Positions 12,043-22,967 of a stretch of 64,000 nucleotides of DNA are shown here, piece by piece. This DNA comes from Turnera subulata (Eukaryota > Streptophyta > Magnoliopsida > Malpighiales > Passifloraceae): NCBI GenBank assembly GCA_028386065.3, contig JAKUCV010003101.1, positions 62,697 to 126,696 on the forward strand. The letters are read 5' to 3'. The position numbers and the translations under genes are program-made. The notes beneath the pieces were generated by a model, which ran no database searches, was not told the origin of the DNA, and saw only the letters and a program-made list of their open reading frames with translations. Position 1 is the stretch's first letter. Every line of letters starts with the position of its first letter.

Positions 12043-13779
12043 GTGGTCGACTCTTCGGTACCAGTACCTGGAGTGGAGGATATCCCTATTGTTTGGGAGT
12101 TTCCTGATGTATTTCCTGATGACTTACCAGGGTTGCCTCCGGAGCGGGAGGTGGAGTATACACTTGATCTGGTACTGGGAGTTGCACCTATATCTATACC
12201 GCCATATAGAATGGCTCCGACAGAACTTCAGGAGTTGAAGAAACAACTGGAGCAGTTGTTGGATAAGGTTTTTATTAGGCCGAGCTTCTCACCTTGGGGT
12301 GCCCCGGTCTTGTTTGTGAAGAAGAAGGATGGTAGTATGCGGATGTGTGTAGACTATAGACAGTTGAACAAGGTGACTGTGAAAAACAAGTATCCTTTGC
12401 CTAGGATTGATGACTTGTTTGATTAGTTGCAGGGTGCATCGGTATTCTCGAAGACTGACTTGCGATTTGGTTACCATCAGATTCGGATCGCAGAGCAGGA
12501 CATACCGTAGACTGCATTCCGCACTCGATATGGTCATTATGAGTTTGTGGTTGTTCCATTTGGTCTGACGAACGCACCGACAGTGTTTATGTGTATGATG
12601 CAACAGGTCTTCCATGAATTTTTTGACCGGTTTGTGGTAGTGTTCATCGATGACATTCTGGTCTACACGAGTAGTAAGGCCGAACATGAGGACCACTTGA
12701 GACAAATTTTGCAGAGGTTAAGAGAAGAACAACTCTATGCCAAGCTCAGCAAGTGTGAGTTTTGGTTGGATGAGGTCGCGTTTCTTGGGCATATTGTGTC
12801 CGGTGAAGGCATCAAGGTGGACCCAGCCAAGAATAAGGCAGTCATGGGTTGGGAGCCACCAAAGACTGTATCGGAGATATAGAGTTTTCTTGGACTTGCT
12901 GGTTACTACCGAAGGTTCATTGAGGGTTTTTCCTTAATAATGGGTCCCATGACTAAGCTGTTGAGGAAAGACTGTACTTTTGCTTGGGATGACCGTTGTC
13001 AGAAGAGTTTTGAGTAGTTGAAGAGTTGGTTGACTTCTGCGCTGGTTTTGACTGTTCCGAGACCCGGAGTGGAGTACACAGTATTCAGTGATGCTTCTGG
13101 CTTGGGCTTGGGATGTGTTTTGATGCAGGAGGGTCGGGTGATTGCTTATGCCTCCAAGCAGTTGAGAACTCATGAGAAGAATTATCCAACCCATGATCTG
13201 GACTTAGCTGCTGTGGTCTTTGCTCTGAAGATCTGGAGACACCATCTGTACGGTGAGAAGTGTCGGATTTCCACGGACCACAAGAATTTGAAGTACATCA
13301 TGACCCAAAGGGAGCTTAATATGAGGCAGAGACGCTGGATTGAGCTTCTGAAGGATTATGATTGTACTATTGAATACCATCCGGGCAAGGCCAATGTTGT
13401 TGCAGATGCATTGAGTCGGAAGAGAGTGGTTTCTGCGGATGAGGACCCAGTTTCTTATGCTTTGCCTTCCTTGGTGGAGCTGAGGTCGTTGGATGCACAG
13501 TTGGAGGTGGATGTCACTGGGGCGTTGTTAGCCAGTTTGAGCAACGAGCCGACCTTGCGGGATAAGATCATGGAGTTGCAGTATGGAGATCCTCATTTGG
13601 CAGAGTTGCGGGATAAGGCTCTCGGTGGAGAGAGTTCTAGTTTCTATGTCCGGGAGGATGGTGCTTTGATGACTGGTGATAGGTTGTGTGTTCCGGATGT
13701 CGATGATTTGAGGAGATGGATCATGGACGAAGTGCATAATGCGCCATATGCCATGCATCCGGGTAGCACCAAAATGTAC
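12043..13779 (+). pseudogene. pol: Gypsy-1 reverse transcriptase and RNase H, broken
   Basis: This part copies element RNA into DNA and removes the RNA strand. RT motifs in order are [46 protein letters not shown], then FIDDIL with the catalytic Asp pair at 12649-12654, and [11 protein letters not shown]. RNase H has [10 protein letters not shown] (first Asp 13090-13092), [10 protein letters not shown] and the [10 protein letters not shown] tail. Stops are TAG at 12424, 12508, 12880 and 13015 in one uninterrupted frame. The catalytic residues survive, so loss of function is due to the stops. Confidence 0.88.
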
Positions 13780-14957
13780 TAGAACTTGAAGAGTCATTAT
13801 TGGTGGCCTGGGATGAAGAAAGATGTTGCGGAGTTTGTAGCTCGTTGTATGACTTTTCAGCAGGTGAAAGCCGAGCATCAGGCTCCTGCCGGTAAGTTGA
13901 GATCTTTGACTATTCCGCAGTGGAAGTGGGAACATATCACTATGAACTTTGTGATCGGGTTACCAAGGACCCGGGGTCGACATGATGCCATATGGGTCAT
14001 TGTTGATAGGTTGACCAAGTCAGCTCATTTCCTATCGATTCAGCAGACGGATACAATGGATAAGCTGGCGAGGTTATATGTTTCGGGTATTGTCCGTTTA
14101 CATGGAGTTCCACTATCCATTGTGTCGGACAGGGATCCGAGGTTTACTTCCCACTTCTGGAAGAGCTTACAGTCAGCTTTGGTACTAAGTTGAATTTCAG
14201 TACTGCATTCCATCCGCAGACCTATGGGCAGTCAGAGAGCACCATACAGACGCTGGAGGATATGCTTAGAGCATGTGTGCTCAATTTCAGTGGTTCTTGG
14301 GATGAGACATTACCGTTGGTTGAGTTTGCTTTTAACAACGGTTATCACTCCAGTATCGGTATGGCGCCTTATGAGGCTTTGTATGGGCGAAAGTGTCGTA
14401 GTCCGATCTGTTGGGATGAGGAAGGTCTGAGACAGGTGGTTGGTCCGGACCTAGTCCAGGAGACTGTTGATCAGATCGAGGTGGTTAAGCAGTGTATGAG
14501 AGCTGCTCAGGACCGGCAAAAGAGTTTTGCTGATAAGCATTGTCGGGAGATGGAGTACAGTGTAGGTGACAGAGTTTTCCTCCGTGTGGCTCCCTGGAGA
14601 GGTGTTCTCCGGTTTGGGCGGAAGGGCAAGTTGAGCCCTCGTTATATTGGTCCTTATGAGATCATGGAGCGGATTGGTCCGCTGGCTTACAGGTTGGCTT
14701 TACCCGAGGAGCTGTCTCGCATACTTGATGTATTCCATGTTTCGATGCTGAGGCATTATCGGTCTGATCCTAGCCATGTTGTATCCCCGACAGAGGTGGA
14801 GGTTTCTGAGGATTTGACTTATGTTGAGGAGCCGGTTGAGATTCTGGCTCGGGAAGTACGACAGTTGAGGAACCGTACCATTCCGATGGTTCGGGTTAGA
14901 TGGAGTCGTCATTCCCCGAATGAGGCTACTTGGGAGGTTGAGTCCCACATGAGATAG
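13780..14957 (+). pseudogene. int: Gypsy-1 integrase with C-terminal chromodomain, broken
   Basis: Integrase inserts the cDNA; in this family a chromodomain steers it to chromatin marks. The HHCC finger is damaged: CMTFQQ has Phe at 13855-13857 where a Cys is expected. The first core position reads [10 protein letters not shown] with Asn at 13945-13947 instead of the usual Asp. The second Asp (SDRDPRF, 14128) and the Glu (GQSES, 14235) remain. TAG at 13780 and a 1-nt frameshift near 14178 break the frame. The chromodomain at about 14840-14954 includes VRVRWSRHSPNEATWEVES. Confidence 0.85.
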
Positions 14958-15016
14958 CAGTATCCACATTTGTTTTGACGTGGTTTTCTAGTAAATTTCG
15001 AGGACGAAATTTTAAT

Positions 15017-15030
15017 AAAAGGGGTGGAAC
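15017..15030 (+). other. Polypurine tract of Gypsy-1
   Basis: AAAAGGGGTGGAAC lies directly before the TGTAACGCCCCG start of the 3' LTR, the expected position of the plus-strand primer. Confidence 0.75.
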
Positions 15031-18000
15031 TGTAACGCCCCGATTTTTCGTATTTTAATTTTTGGAATTTTCGAAATTTTTTTATTCCAATTTTACCCTT
15101 GGGGTATTCACGGATTTTGGAACATGGTAAAATAATTATTGACCTTGGAAATATCAAATTTAAGTAAGTATTATTCTAGGTTCGAGTTACGTCGGAAACA
15201 AACAAGAGATAGGGAGTGTAATGCGGGGTTATCGTGGTGTATCCTAAAACTACGTCGTTTTGGGTGAAAAGGAGAGAAGGGCGTGTTGACCAGGGTTAGT
15301 TGACCGTGCCTTAGCTAAAACATCGTCGTTTTGGCCAAGGCCGACCAACCCTAACCCTTCTCTTCTCTTCTTTTTTTTTTCTTTCTCCTCCACTTTTTCT
15401 TTTCTCCCCGCCGCTACTCTCTCTCTCTTTTCTTTCAACTTCTTCCTCACCGCCACCATCCTTTCTCTTCCTCTCCCGTCCTCTTCTCTCTTTGGCTTTC
15501 TTGGCACACACATACACACGAGCCGCCACCACCCAATCGTCTCATCTCTTAGCTTTCTCCACACTCGTTGAGCAGCCGCTGCACGTCCCTCAAGTCGTCG
15601 CCGCCGTCTTGCTGTGTCAAGGTTTGGGCTTCGTGAGAAGCCGAGGAGGCCACGAGGCAGACGAGGGCTGGAAGCGACGCGACCCAACCGCTGCCGCCGT
15701 CGTCCTCAATCGAGTAAGCATCCGAATCCTTCCCTTCTCCTTCTCTTTTCGTTTTTGGATTTTAGAGGTGTTGAATCGGGTTCTGATTCGTTTTGTTGGT
15801 GCTTGGGGTTGTGTGGCGTGTGTTGTGGTTGATGTGTGGTGGTTCGGTGACTGCTTTGGTTTGGTAGAGGTGGTTTGCTACTCGGGTTGTCTGTTTCGGC
15901 GGCGAGTTTCTGAGGGCAGTGGGTGTTGACTCGTCTCGGACGGAGGTAGTGCGAGTTGCAGACCCAGTTTGGTTGAGAACGGTTTTCGGCCGAATTCGGG
16001 TTTCGTAGTGAATTTTCCAGGTAAGGATTCTTTTCTCAATCTTTCTTTTTCCTTGAATCGATTTTGTGGTCAGTGGGTATTGTTTTGATTAAACGGATGA
16101 TGGGTTGAATGATGTTGTGTTCTGGTTGTTTGGATGATTTCGGCCATGGCAGAACTGTGGGGTTCGTCTTTGAGAAGTTTGAGTTTTCCGTCGAGGTTGA
16201 CCGGAATACGGCTAGGTGACCGGAGTCCAGCGAGAAGGTACTATTCCGGCGAGTAGAAGTTATTCCTACGAACGGGATCTGCTCGGCATTCCACGGTATA
16301 TATGGTGTATTTTAATTCTATATCCGGCATGTACAAATAATTCGGATTTGGGTTATGTACTTAATTGTGTTTAGTGGAAACCGAGAGTGTGAGTAGTATG
16401 AGGCCGGTAATTACCGACACGGATAGAACCTTAGGCCGGGATGGACATGGGCTCGGGAATGACCTTAGAACGATATTTAGGAAAAACCGGGCCCAGGCCC
16501 GACATTCTGACCTTATATGATAAAAGTTGTTTAATGGACTCGTAAGATATGGGTTTAAGGCTAATGACATATCTGGACTACTCGGACTTAAGCATGTGGG
16601 CTTTAGGCCCGAGGACCTTCTTTGGACTTAGATGTGCTTAAGCCCGGTGAACATTAGGACCCAAACGTTTGGAGTTTAGGTGGGTGGACACCTTGTTGGA
16701 CTCGGACCCAGAAATGACATAGTCGGGTAGTTAGGGTCGGGTTTTACTCAGTTGAGCATAACAACGGCATTCATGCATAGTTTTGTTTTGTTTTAAAACT
16801 GTTTTTGTGATGTATATATGTGTCGGTATTTAGGCACGGGTAATACCTCGGGAGCTGGAGGATCTGTCTTGGGAAAGGCTCCACAGGATAATCGTCGTTG
16901 AGGTGACTTTATAAGTCTTTTTATGTTTGTATGCATGAGCTTGTTAGATTGGTCTGTTTGAGTTGCATGCCCTGTTTGTTAGCTTGTTACTTTTTGCTGG
17001 ATGAGCATGAACTTTTGGATTGTTATGGAATATAACATGTGGAGTGAATTTGGGTGATTTGTGTGATGTACTGTGGGACGGAGAGCCGGATATTTGATTG
17101 AGTTGATAATTCACACAACCCTGTTAAATCACAACTTTGGCACACATGAATTCATAATTTGTGAATAAGAATAACGTACAGTAGAAGATAGGCTACTGTG
17201 TGCTGATGATCGGTTAGTTCGAGCGGGAAGTGATACCCCTCGGGTTTGCTTGCGGGATAGCATGGTATATGCGGTTTAGCATATGGGTCTGTGATGACCG
17301 GTTTCTACCTCCCTCCTTCTACCTTCCCCTTTCTACCTCCCTCTTTCTCTCTGTCTCTCTCTGTCTCTCTCTATGGATATGTTTGGGCTTCATGCCTGGT
17401 TTATTTGGGCTTATGCCTGGTTGTCTCATGAGACGGGACCGAGCTCGACGCACACAGTAGGGGGCCCTGAATAATAAATATAATAAGAAAGTTTAACACA
17501 CAATAGATGGAAAATACAAACTGCTTGCTATATGTGGTTGGCATGTTAGTACTGGTTATTGTATCTTTGCATACTTGTCTTGTATCTCTACTTTCCTTTC
17601 GAACTCGTTTTTGCACACCTACATAATTAGATTTATACTGCTCACTGAGTAGGCGGCTCACATAGTCGCCAACGTTGTTTTTCAGACTTTTAGTTAGCGT
17701 GCAGTCTCTTTCTTCCTTGCCGGAGTACGGACATGGATATCCCAGCAGGTAGCTGTGCTTCTTCTCCCGGTTGGATCCATAGAGCCGACTTGCATATCAT
17801 TTTCTACTATTTTTTTATTTTATCTTTATCTTCCGCTGCATTGGATTTTGATGAGATGTCATTTTGATTTTGATTACTTTATCGGCGGGTTGCCGGGATT
17901 CGGTATTTGATGATGTATCGGCAGGATGCCGGGTTGACTTGTGGCTTGCTAAGCCAGTTTGTTTTTGCTCTTTATGACATCTCGAAATATTATGAATTTC

Positions 18001-18110
18001 TTTCCAGAAAATGTTTTGATAATGGATTTCGTGTCCTGGCTTTCAGGGGTAGTTTGGTAATTCCCTTGTGTTTAAGTATTATCTTGTTAAATTGGGACAC
18101 GAGTGTTTCA
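15031..18110 (+). repeat. 3' LTR of Gypsy-1 (complete, 3080 bp)
   Basis: It starts TGTAACGCCC and ends GAGTGTTTCA. Inside are half-copies of the GACGTC palindrome (15247, 15317), a pyrimidine-rich block at 15357-15500, and a G/T-rich block to about 16000. It also has the CT microsatellite at 17345-17371. Short ORFs (for example 15492-15929) lack any domain I recognise. Confidence 0.85.
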
Positions 18111-18166
18111 ATACATGACTACAAATAAACATCCATTGATTGGCTTTTGGGCAAATTACACTAACA
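18111..18166 (-). repeat. Remnant of Copia-A 3' LTR
   Basis: The 56 bp match the inverted start of the copia LTRs (TGTTAGTGTAAT... read on the minus strand from 18166). The rest is cut off where Gypsy-1 ends. Confidence 0.7.
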
Positions 18167-18549
18167 CACACAACATCGATGTTATTTTGATTCTGCCAAA
18201 ACCAGCCTTCTTAGAACATCGATGTTATAGACATAACATCGATGTTTCACTAGAATGACAATTGTTCTATACACAAACCGACACTCGGTTTTTCCTAGTC
18301 AAACTCTTTCGACTTACTGCCAAGAACACCTTGATCGGTATCACATACCAATCAAGTTCTCATTGTCAAAACATTTTTGACAAACACCAACATCAACATA
18401 TATATATATATATATATCACATATACATAATTGAACATAGCATATCACATATACTAACTAAACTTAGCATATCACATATACTAACTAAGAATATCAAACA
18501 TATGCACACAAAATTCGGTTTAGGACTTCACAAGAGGCACCACTACCAC
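18167..18549 (-). other. Copia-A leader fused directly to its 3' LTR
   Basis: It is the minus-strand equivalent of the Copia-1 leader. It contains AACATCGATGTT at 18172, 18215 and 18235, the fully paired AAACCGA/TCGGTTT hairpin at 18279-18295, and an AT microsatellite at 18399-18417. A degraded PBS (CACCACTACCAC) ends at 18549. Gag, pol and PPT are missing between leader and LTR, so this copy kept only cis-acting ends. Confidence 0.65.
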
Positions 18550-20021
18550 TGTAAGTATCAGGGTCATGCAATTGACAATCAAATGCAAGAAAAACAACAT
18601 ATTGCGCAGTGGAAAAACCGGATACACATGGAGTATCCAAGTGAAGGGAAGCTAAACCGAATAACAATTTTTCATACCTGGAACGGTTGAGGTCTTTCAC
18701 CAAACTGTAGAACCGAATCAGCAAGAGCAGGATGTAAGCCTCGCCCGTCTGCGGTATCCACACGAACCATTGTAACCGGCTAAAGAACGTCTCACGATCT
18801 CCAACCCGAGCTCTCCCGAACTGGTGTGCTAGCAACAAATTTCTGGGAGCTGTGTGTGGTGTTTGTGTTCTTCTTTCTTTCTCAAGAAGAAGAAGGGTAT
18901 GTGTGTGTATGCTCTAGCTCTGAAAAAACAGGATGCAAGAGTGAGAAGGTGCAAGAGTAATCAGATTACTCAACCCCCATCAATGGCATAATGTAGTGGA
19001 GTTAATGGCCAACATGGTGGTCCATTAACCAACATGATTATGTCTCCACATAATCATGTCTCCCACTAGCACTAACACACATCATAGCACTAATTTGTTC
19101 AATTATTCTAACAATAATTGAACCAAACCAGCCCAAAAACGACCCTAGTCCAACCACGGTTCAACCACCTGCTCGAATCAACGGCTCTATGTGTGTGACC
19201 CTGTAGGCACTTGTAACGTTCGGTAATAATTGTAAACTCCTTTACAATTATAAGCAAAGAGCGGCGTCTAGCAACACATCATTGCCACCCGAACGACAAG
19301 ATCAGTATTGATTCTGTATGCCTCGGAACATGTCATCATCCCTTCGTCCCATTATCAAGATTAAACATGAGACATGGAATATGTCAATCTCGCATATGTT
19401 TAATCTCGGTTTCTTGATTCTCGAGTTAACCGTGAAAGACAAAAACCAATGATATCACCATATCATCATCCGAGCATGGCCATGCATTTACAGTTCAACT
19501 TTATCAAGAAACCATCCGATAATATACCCGTTATATGGGTTGGACGAATCCCATCTTGATCATACAAAACCCACTACATATTCATCATATACCCAATGAT
19601 TACACTAAGTCTACTCATTTACGAAATAGCCAAGAGTAACATCAAAGTATACGACTCATATGTTGGGAACCATGACGATCTCAGCTCTAAGGACAATACA
19701 TTTAAGAATCGCTATCGACAAACATATAATGTTCCGTGTAGCGTTCTTATGTGGGTCCAGTCCATAAGTTCTCTAACTTGTACCCGTACGTTGAATTCAT
19801 ATCACATATAATCTCTCAACATATACTAGTCTTAATTTATTATTACAACCCATCCACAATAATAATCGACTAGGGACATTTTAAGAATATGAAGTATTCT
19901 AGGTTTATAAGTATGTGCACGTGTTTATCTCATAGACGATACTTATTGGAATAACCTTAATGTGTATACATGACTACAAATAAACATCCATTGATTGGCT
20001 TTTGGGCATATTACACTAACA
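18550..20021 (-). repeat. 5' LTR of Copia-A
   Basis: It runs from TGTAAG (18550, inverted ...CTTACA) to ACTAACA (20021, inverted TGTTAGT) and is 1472 bp long. It matches the Copia-1 LTR throughout, including the GTGTGTGACCCTGTAGGCAC block near 19192. The right flank is leader sequence of Copia-B, so Copia-A was probably inserted there. Confidence 0.78.
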
Positions 20022-20584
20022 GATCTACGCAAATGTTTTAGACATGAACATCGATGTTTAGGCTTGAACATCGATGTTTAAGAATTCTGAAACATCGAAT
20101 AAGTTGGCAGAATCCATAGAACATCAATGTTTAGCCTTGAACATCGATGTTTGAGCTTGGCAGAAACTTCAGAACATCGATGTTTACACTTAAACATCCA
20201 TGTTGTGACCCCTTGGCCGACAATCGGCCCAAGTGAACATCGATGTTTAAACATAACTCATCGATGTTTTGGTATCAAATACCTCTCAATCACCCTTGTC
20301 GAACCCATTCGACTTTCTGTTCGACTTTCTGCAGTAACTACACTTTGATTGCTATCATATACCAATCAAGTACTTGCTGTCAAACACCATTGACACAACC
20401 TTCTTCAACATATCACATATATCAAAATCTCATTGATCTAGTTTAAACATACTAATGACAAAAGCATAATAAATTTAGATCAAATTATGTTGCTTATACA
20501 ATCATGATCAAGCCACATCACATATAGCATCTCATATACATATAAACAACTTATTCGGTTTAGTGTTTCACAAGAGGCTTCGCT
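20022..20584 (-). mobile_element. Copia-B leader fragment
   Basis: This is the minus-strand counterpart of the Copia-4 leader (50586-51120). AACATCGATGTT or one-base variants occur at 20047, 20067, 20120, 20140, 20173, 20193 and 20236, in pairs 20 bp apart. It ends CACAAGAGGCTTCGCT at 20584, inside the inverted PBS, where Copia-1 begins. Its LTR resumes at 28819. Confidence 0.68.
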
Positions 20585-22114
20585 TGTTAGTGTAATATGC
20601 CCAAAAGCCAATCAATGGATGTTTATTTGTAGTCATGTATACACATTAAGGTTGTTCCAATAAATATCGTTTATGAGATAAACGCTTGCACATATTTATA
20701 ACCCTAGAATATTTCATATTCTTAAAATGTCCCTAGTCGATTCTTATTATGGATGGGTTGTAATAATAAATTAAGACTAGCATATGTTGAGAGTTTATAT
20801 GTGATATGAATTCAACATATGTGTACAAGTTAGAGAACTTGTGGATTAGACCAACCCACATAAAAATGCTACATGGAACGTTATATGTTTGTCGATAGCG
20901 GTTCTTATATGTATTGTCCTTAGACCTGAGATCGTCAAGGTTCCCAACATATGAGTCGTATACTTTGATATTACTCTTGGCTATTTCGTAAATGAGTAGA
21001 CTTAGTGTAATCATTGGGTATATGATGAATGTGTAGTGGGTTTTGTATGATCAAGATGTGATTCGTCCAACCCATATAACGGGTATATTATCGGATGGTT
21101 TCTTGGTAGAGTTGAACCGTAAATGCATGGCCATGCTCGGATGATGATATGTGATATCATTGGTATCCATTTTACACGGTTAAATCGAGGATCAAGAAAC
21201 CGAGATTAAACATATATGAGATTGATATATTCCATGTCTCGTGTTTAATCTTGATAATGGGACGAAGGGACGATGACATGTTCTGAGGGAAATTGAATCA
21301 GTATTGATCTTGTCGTTTGGGTAGCAATGATGTGTTGCTACACGCCGCTCTTTGCTTATAGTTTTAAAATGAGATTTTATAATTATTGTTGGACATTACA
21401 AGTGCCTACAGGGTCACACACATAGAGCCGTTGATTCGAGTAGGTGGTCGAACCATGGTTGGATCATGGTTCGACCAGTTGTGGTTAGCCTGCGGTTGGA
21501 TCGTGGTTGAACTGTGGTTGGACCACGGTCGTTTTGGGCTGGTTTGGTCAAATAATTGTCAGAATTATTAGACCAAAATCATTGCTGTGATGTGTGATAG
21601 TGCATTAGTGGAGACATAATTATGATGGATTGTGGGCCATTGTGTTTGCCACAAACTCCATTGTCTCTTTGCACTAATTGAGGTGAGTAATCAGATTACT
21701 CTAGCTCATTGATTCATAATTTTTCAGAGATTGAGAGAGAGTCTTGAGAGGTCTGAAATTTTCAGAGCAAGAACACACACACCTTCTTTGAGAAAGAAGA
21801 GAGAAAACACCACAAACACTAGCTCCCGGGAACCTGCTGCTAGCACATCAGTTCGGAGGGGCTCGGGTTGGAGTTCGTGAGACGTTCTTCAGCTAGTTAT
21901 CTCGGTTCATGTGGATACCATAGAGGAACAGGATATTTGTCTGGCTCTTGCTGATTCGGGATCATCGGTTGGGTAAAAAACCTCAACCGAACCAGGTATG
22001 TAAAAACTGTTACTCGGTTTAGCAACCCCTTCACTTGGATCCTCCATGTGTATCTGGTTTTCCGCTGCGCATTTGTTGTTTTTGTTGCATTTTGATTTCG
22101 CCCGGACACTTACA
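20585..22114 (+). repeat. 5' LTR of Copia-1
   Basis: It starts TGTTAGTGTAATATGCCC and ends CCGGACACTTACA. A block of imperfect GGTTGGACCATGG-type repeats lies at 21440-21535. The LTR matches 27381-28818 and, inverted, the LTRs of Copia-A, -2, -3 and -5. No convincing TATA box was seen upstream of the presumed R region. Confidence 0.85.
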
Positions 22115-22129
22115 GTGGTAGCGGAGCCT
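22115..22129 (+). other. Primer binding site of Copia-1
   Basis: GTGGTAGCGGAGCC follows the LTR end without a gap. The core TGGTAGCGGAGC is identical to the gypsy elements in this window and differs at two positions from the standard tRNA-iMet site. Confidence 0.75.
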
Positions 22130-22271
22130 CTTGTGAAGTTCTAAACCAAAATTTATGTGCATATGTGTGATATGCTCATGTCAACGTATGTGATATGTTG
22201 AGTTTGATTAGGCATATGTGATATGTTGTTTTCAATTATGTATATGTGATATATATGTTGATGTTGGTGTT

Positions 22272-22401
22272 TGTCAAAAGAGTTTTGACAACAAGCACTT
22301 GATTGGTATGTGATATCAATCATGGTGTTCTTGGTAGTAAGTCGAAGAGTTCGACTAGGAAAAACCGAGTGTCAGTTTGTGTATAGAACGATTGTCGTTC
22401 T
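22272..22401 (+). other. Chain of five 3-nt-loop hairpins in Copia-1 leader
   Basis: Inverted repeats with exactly 3 nt between the arms follow one another: TGTCAAAA/TTTTGACA (22272-22290), TGATTGGTAT/ATATCAATCA with one G-U pair (22300-22322), AGTCGAA/TTCGACT (22340-22356), AAACCGA/TCAGTTT with one mismatch (22362-22378), and AGAACGA/TCGTTCT (22385-22401). Sister elements keep most of them, with changes in loop and stem. Folding in the RNA is an inference; a packaging or translation role is possible. Confidence 0.7.
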
Positions 22402-22418
22402 GGTACATGCAGGGCCTG

Positions 22419-22967
22419 AACATCGATGTTGGTTAGACGAACATCGATGTTCACATGGTGATTAGCCTTGGCCAAACCTATTAAACATCGATGTTGTGTC
22501 TATAACATCGATGTTCTAAGAAGGCTGGTTTTAGCAGAATCAAAATAACATCGATGTTGTGTGATAAACATCGATGTTCACATGAAGAGGCCTTGGCAGA
22601 ACTCACAAAACGTCGATGTTTAAGAGTTGAACATCGATGTTCTTTGAGCTCGGCCAAATTGGTTTGAAGTTCTAGAACTCCAACAACATCGATGTTTGAG
22701 TGAAACATCGATGTTCTTGAGTTTCAGAACTTAAACATCGATGTTAAAATGATACTGCCAAAAACTTGAACATTCAGAATCTCTACAACATCGATGTTGC
22801 CTAGTTCAACATCGATGTTATTGAGCTACTGCCAAATAATTTGGAGTTCGAGTTTCTCAAAACATTGATGTTTAAGTGTTCAACATCGATGTTATTGAGC
22901 CACTGCCAAAGAGTTGGGACAATCGGATTGTCACAACATCGATGTTCCAAACTTGAACATCGATGCT
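22419..22967. repeat. Paired AACATCGATGTT palindrome array, Copia-1 leader
   Basis: Seventeen copies of the 12-bp palindrome (14 perfect) begin at 22419, 22440, 22484, 22504, 22547, 22567, 22609, 22630, 22684, 22704, 22734, 22787, 22808, 22861, 22882, 22934 and 22956. Starts within a pair are 20-22 bp apart and pairs recur every 50-75 bp. Spacers often hold TTGGCAGAA or CTGCCAAA. Because each copy is self-complementary, neighbours can form 12-bp stems with 8-10 nt loops. No known element matches it to my knowledge. Confidence 0.88.

Larger units (their letters stand above)
9312..18110 (+). mobile_element. Gypsy-1: degenerate chromovirus (Tekay/Del-like)
   Basis: Its order is truncated 5' LTR, PBS, gag, protease, reverse transcriptase, RNase H, integrase, chromodomain, PPT and 3' LTR. 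This order, with RT before IN, defines Ty3/gypsy. The C-terminal chromodomain and LTRs near 3 kb fit the Tekay/Del chromoviruses; that clade call is inference. The reading frame is interrupted by 14 stops and at least three frameshifts, so the copy is dead. The 3' LTR ends at 18110 inside a copia LTR remnant. The 5' LTR starts mid-LTR at 9312, so no target duplication can be read. Confidence 0.85.

Noticed and set aside
15492..15929. 145-codon plus-strand ORF in the Gypsy-1 3' LTR
   Set aside because: It has no recognisable domain, overlaps a minus-strand ORF in the same pyrimidine-rich block, and is compositional.
22419..22967. CRISPR-like array from regularly spaced repeats
   Set aside because: The repeat is only 12 bp and palindromic, spacers are related to one another, and it sits between PBS and gag of a plant retrotransposon.
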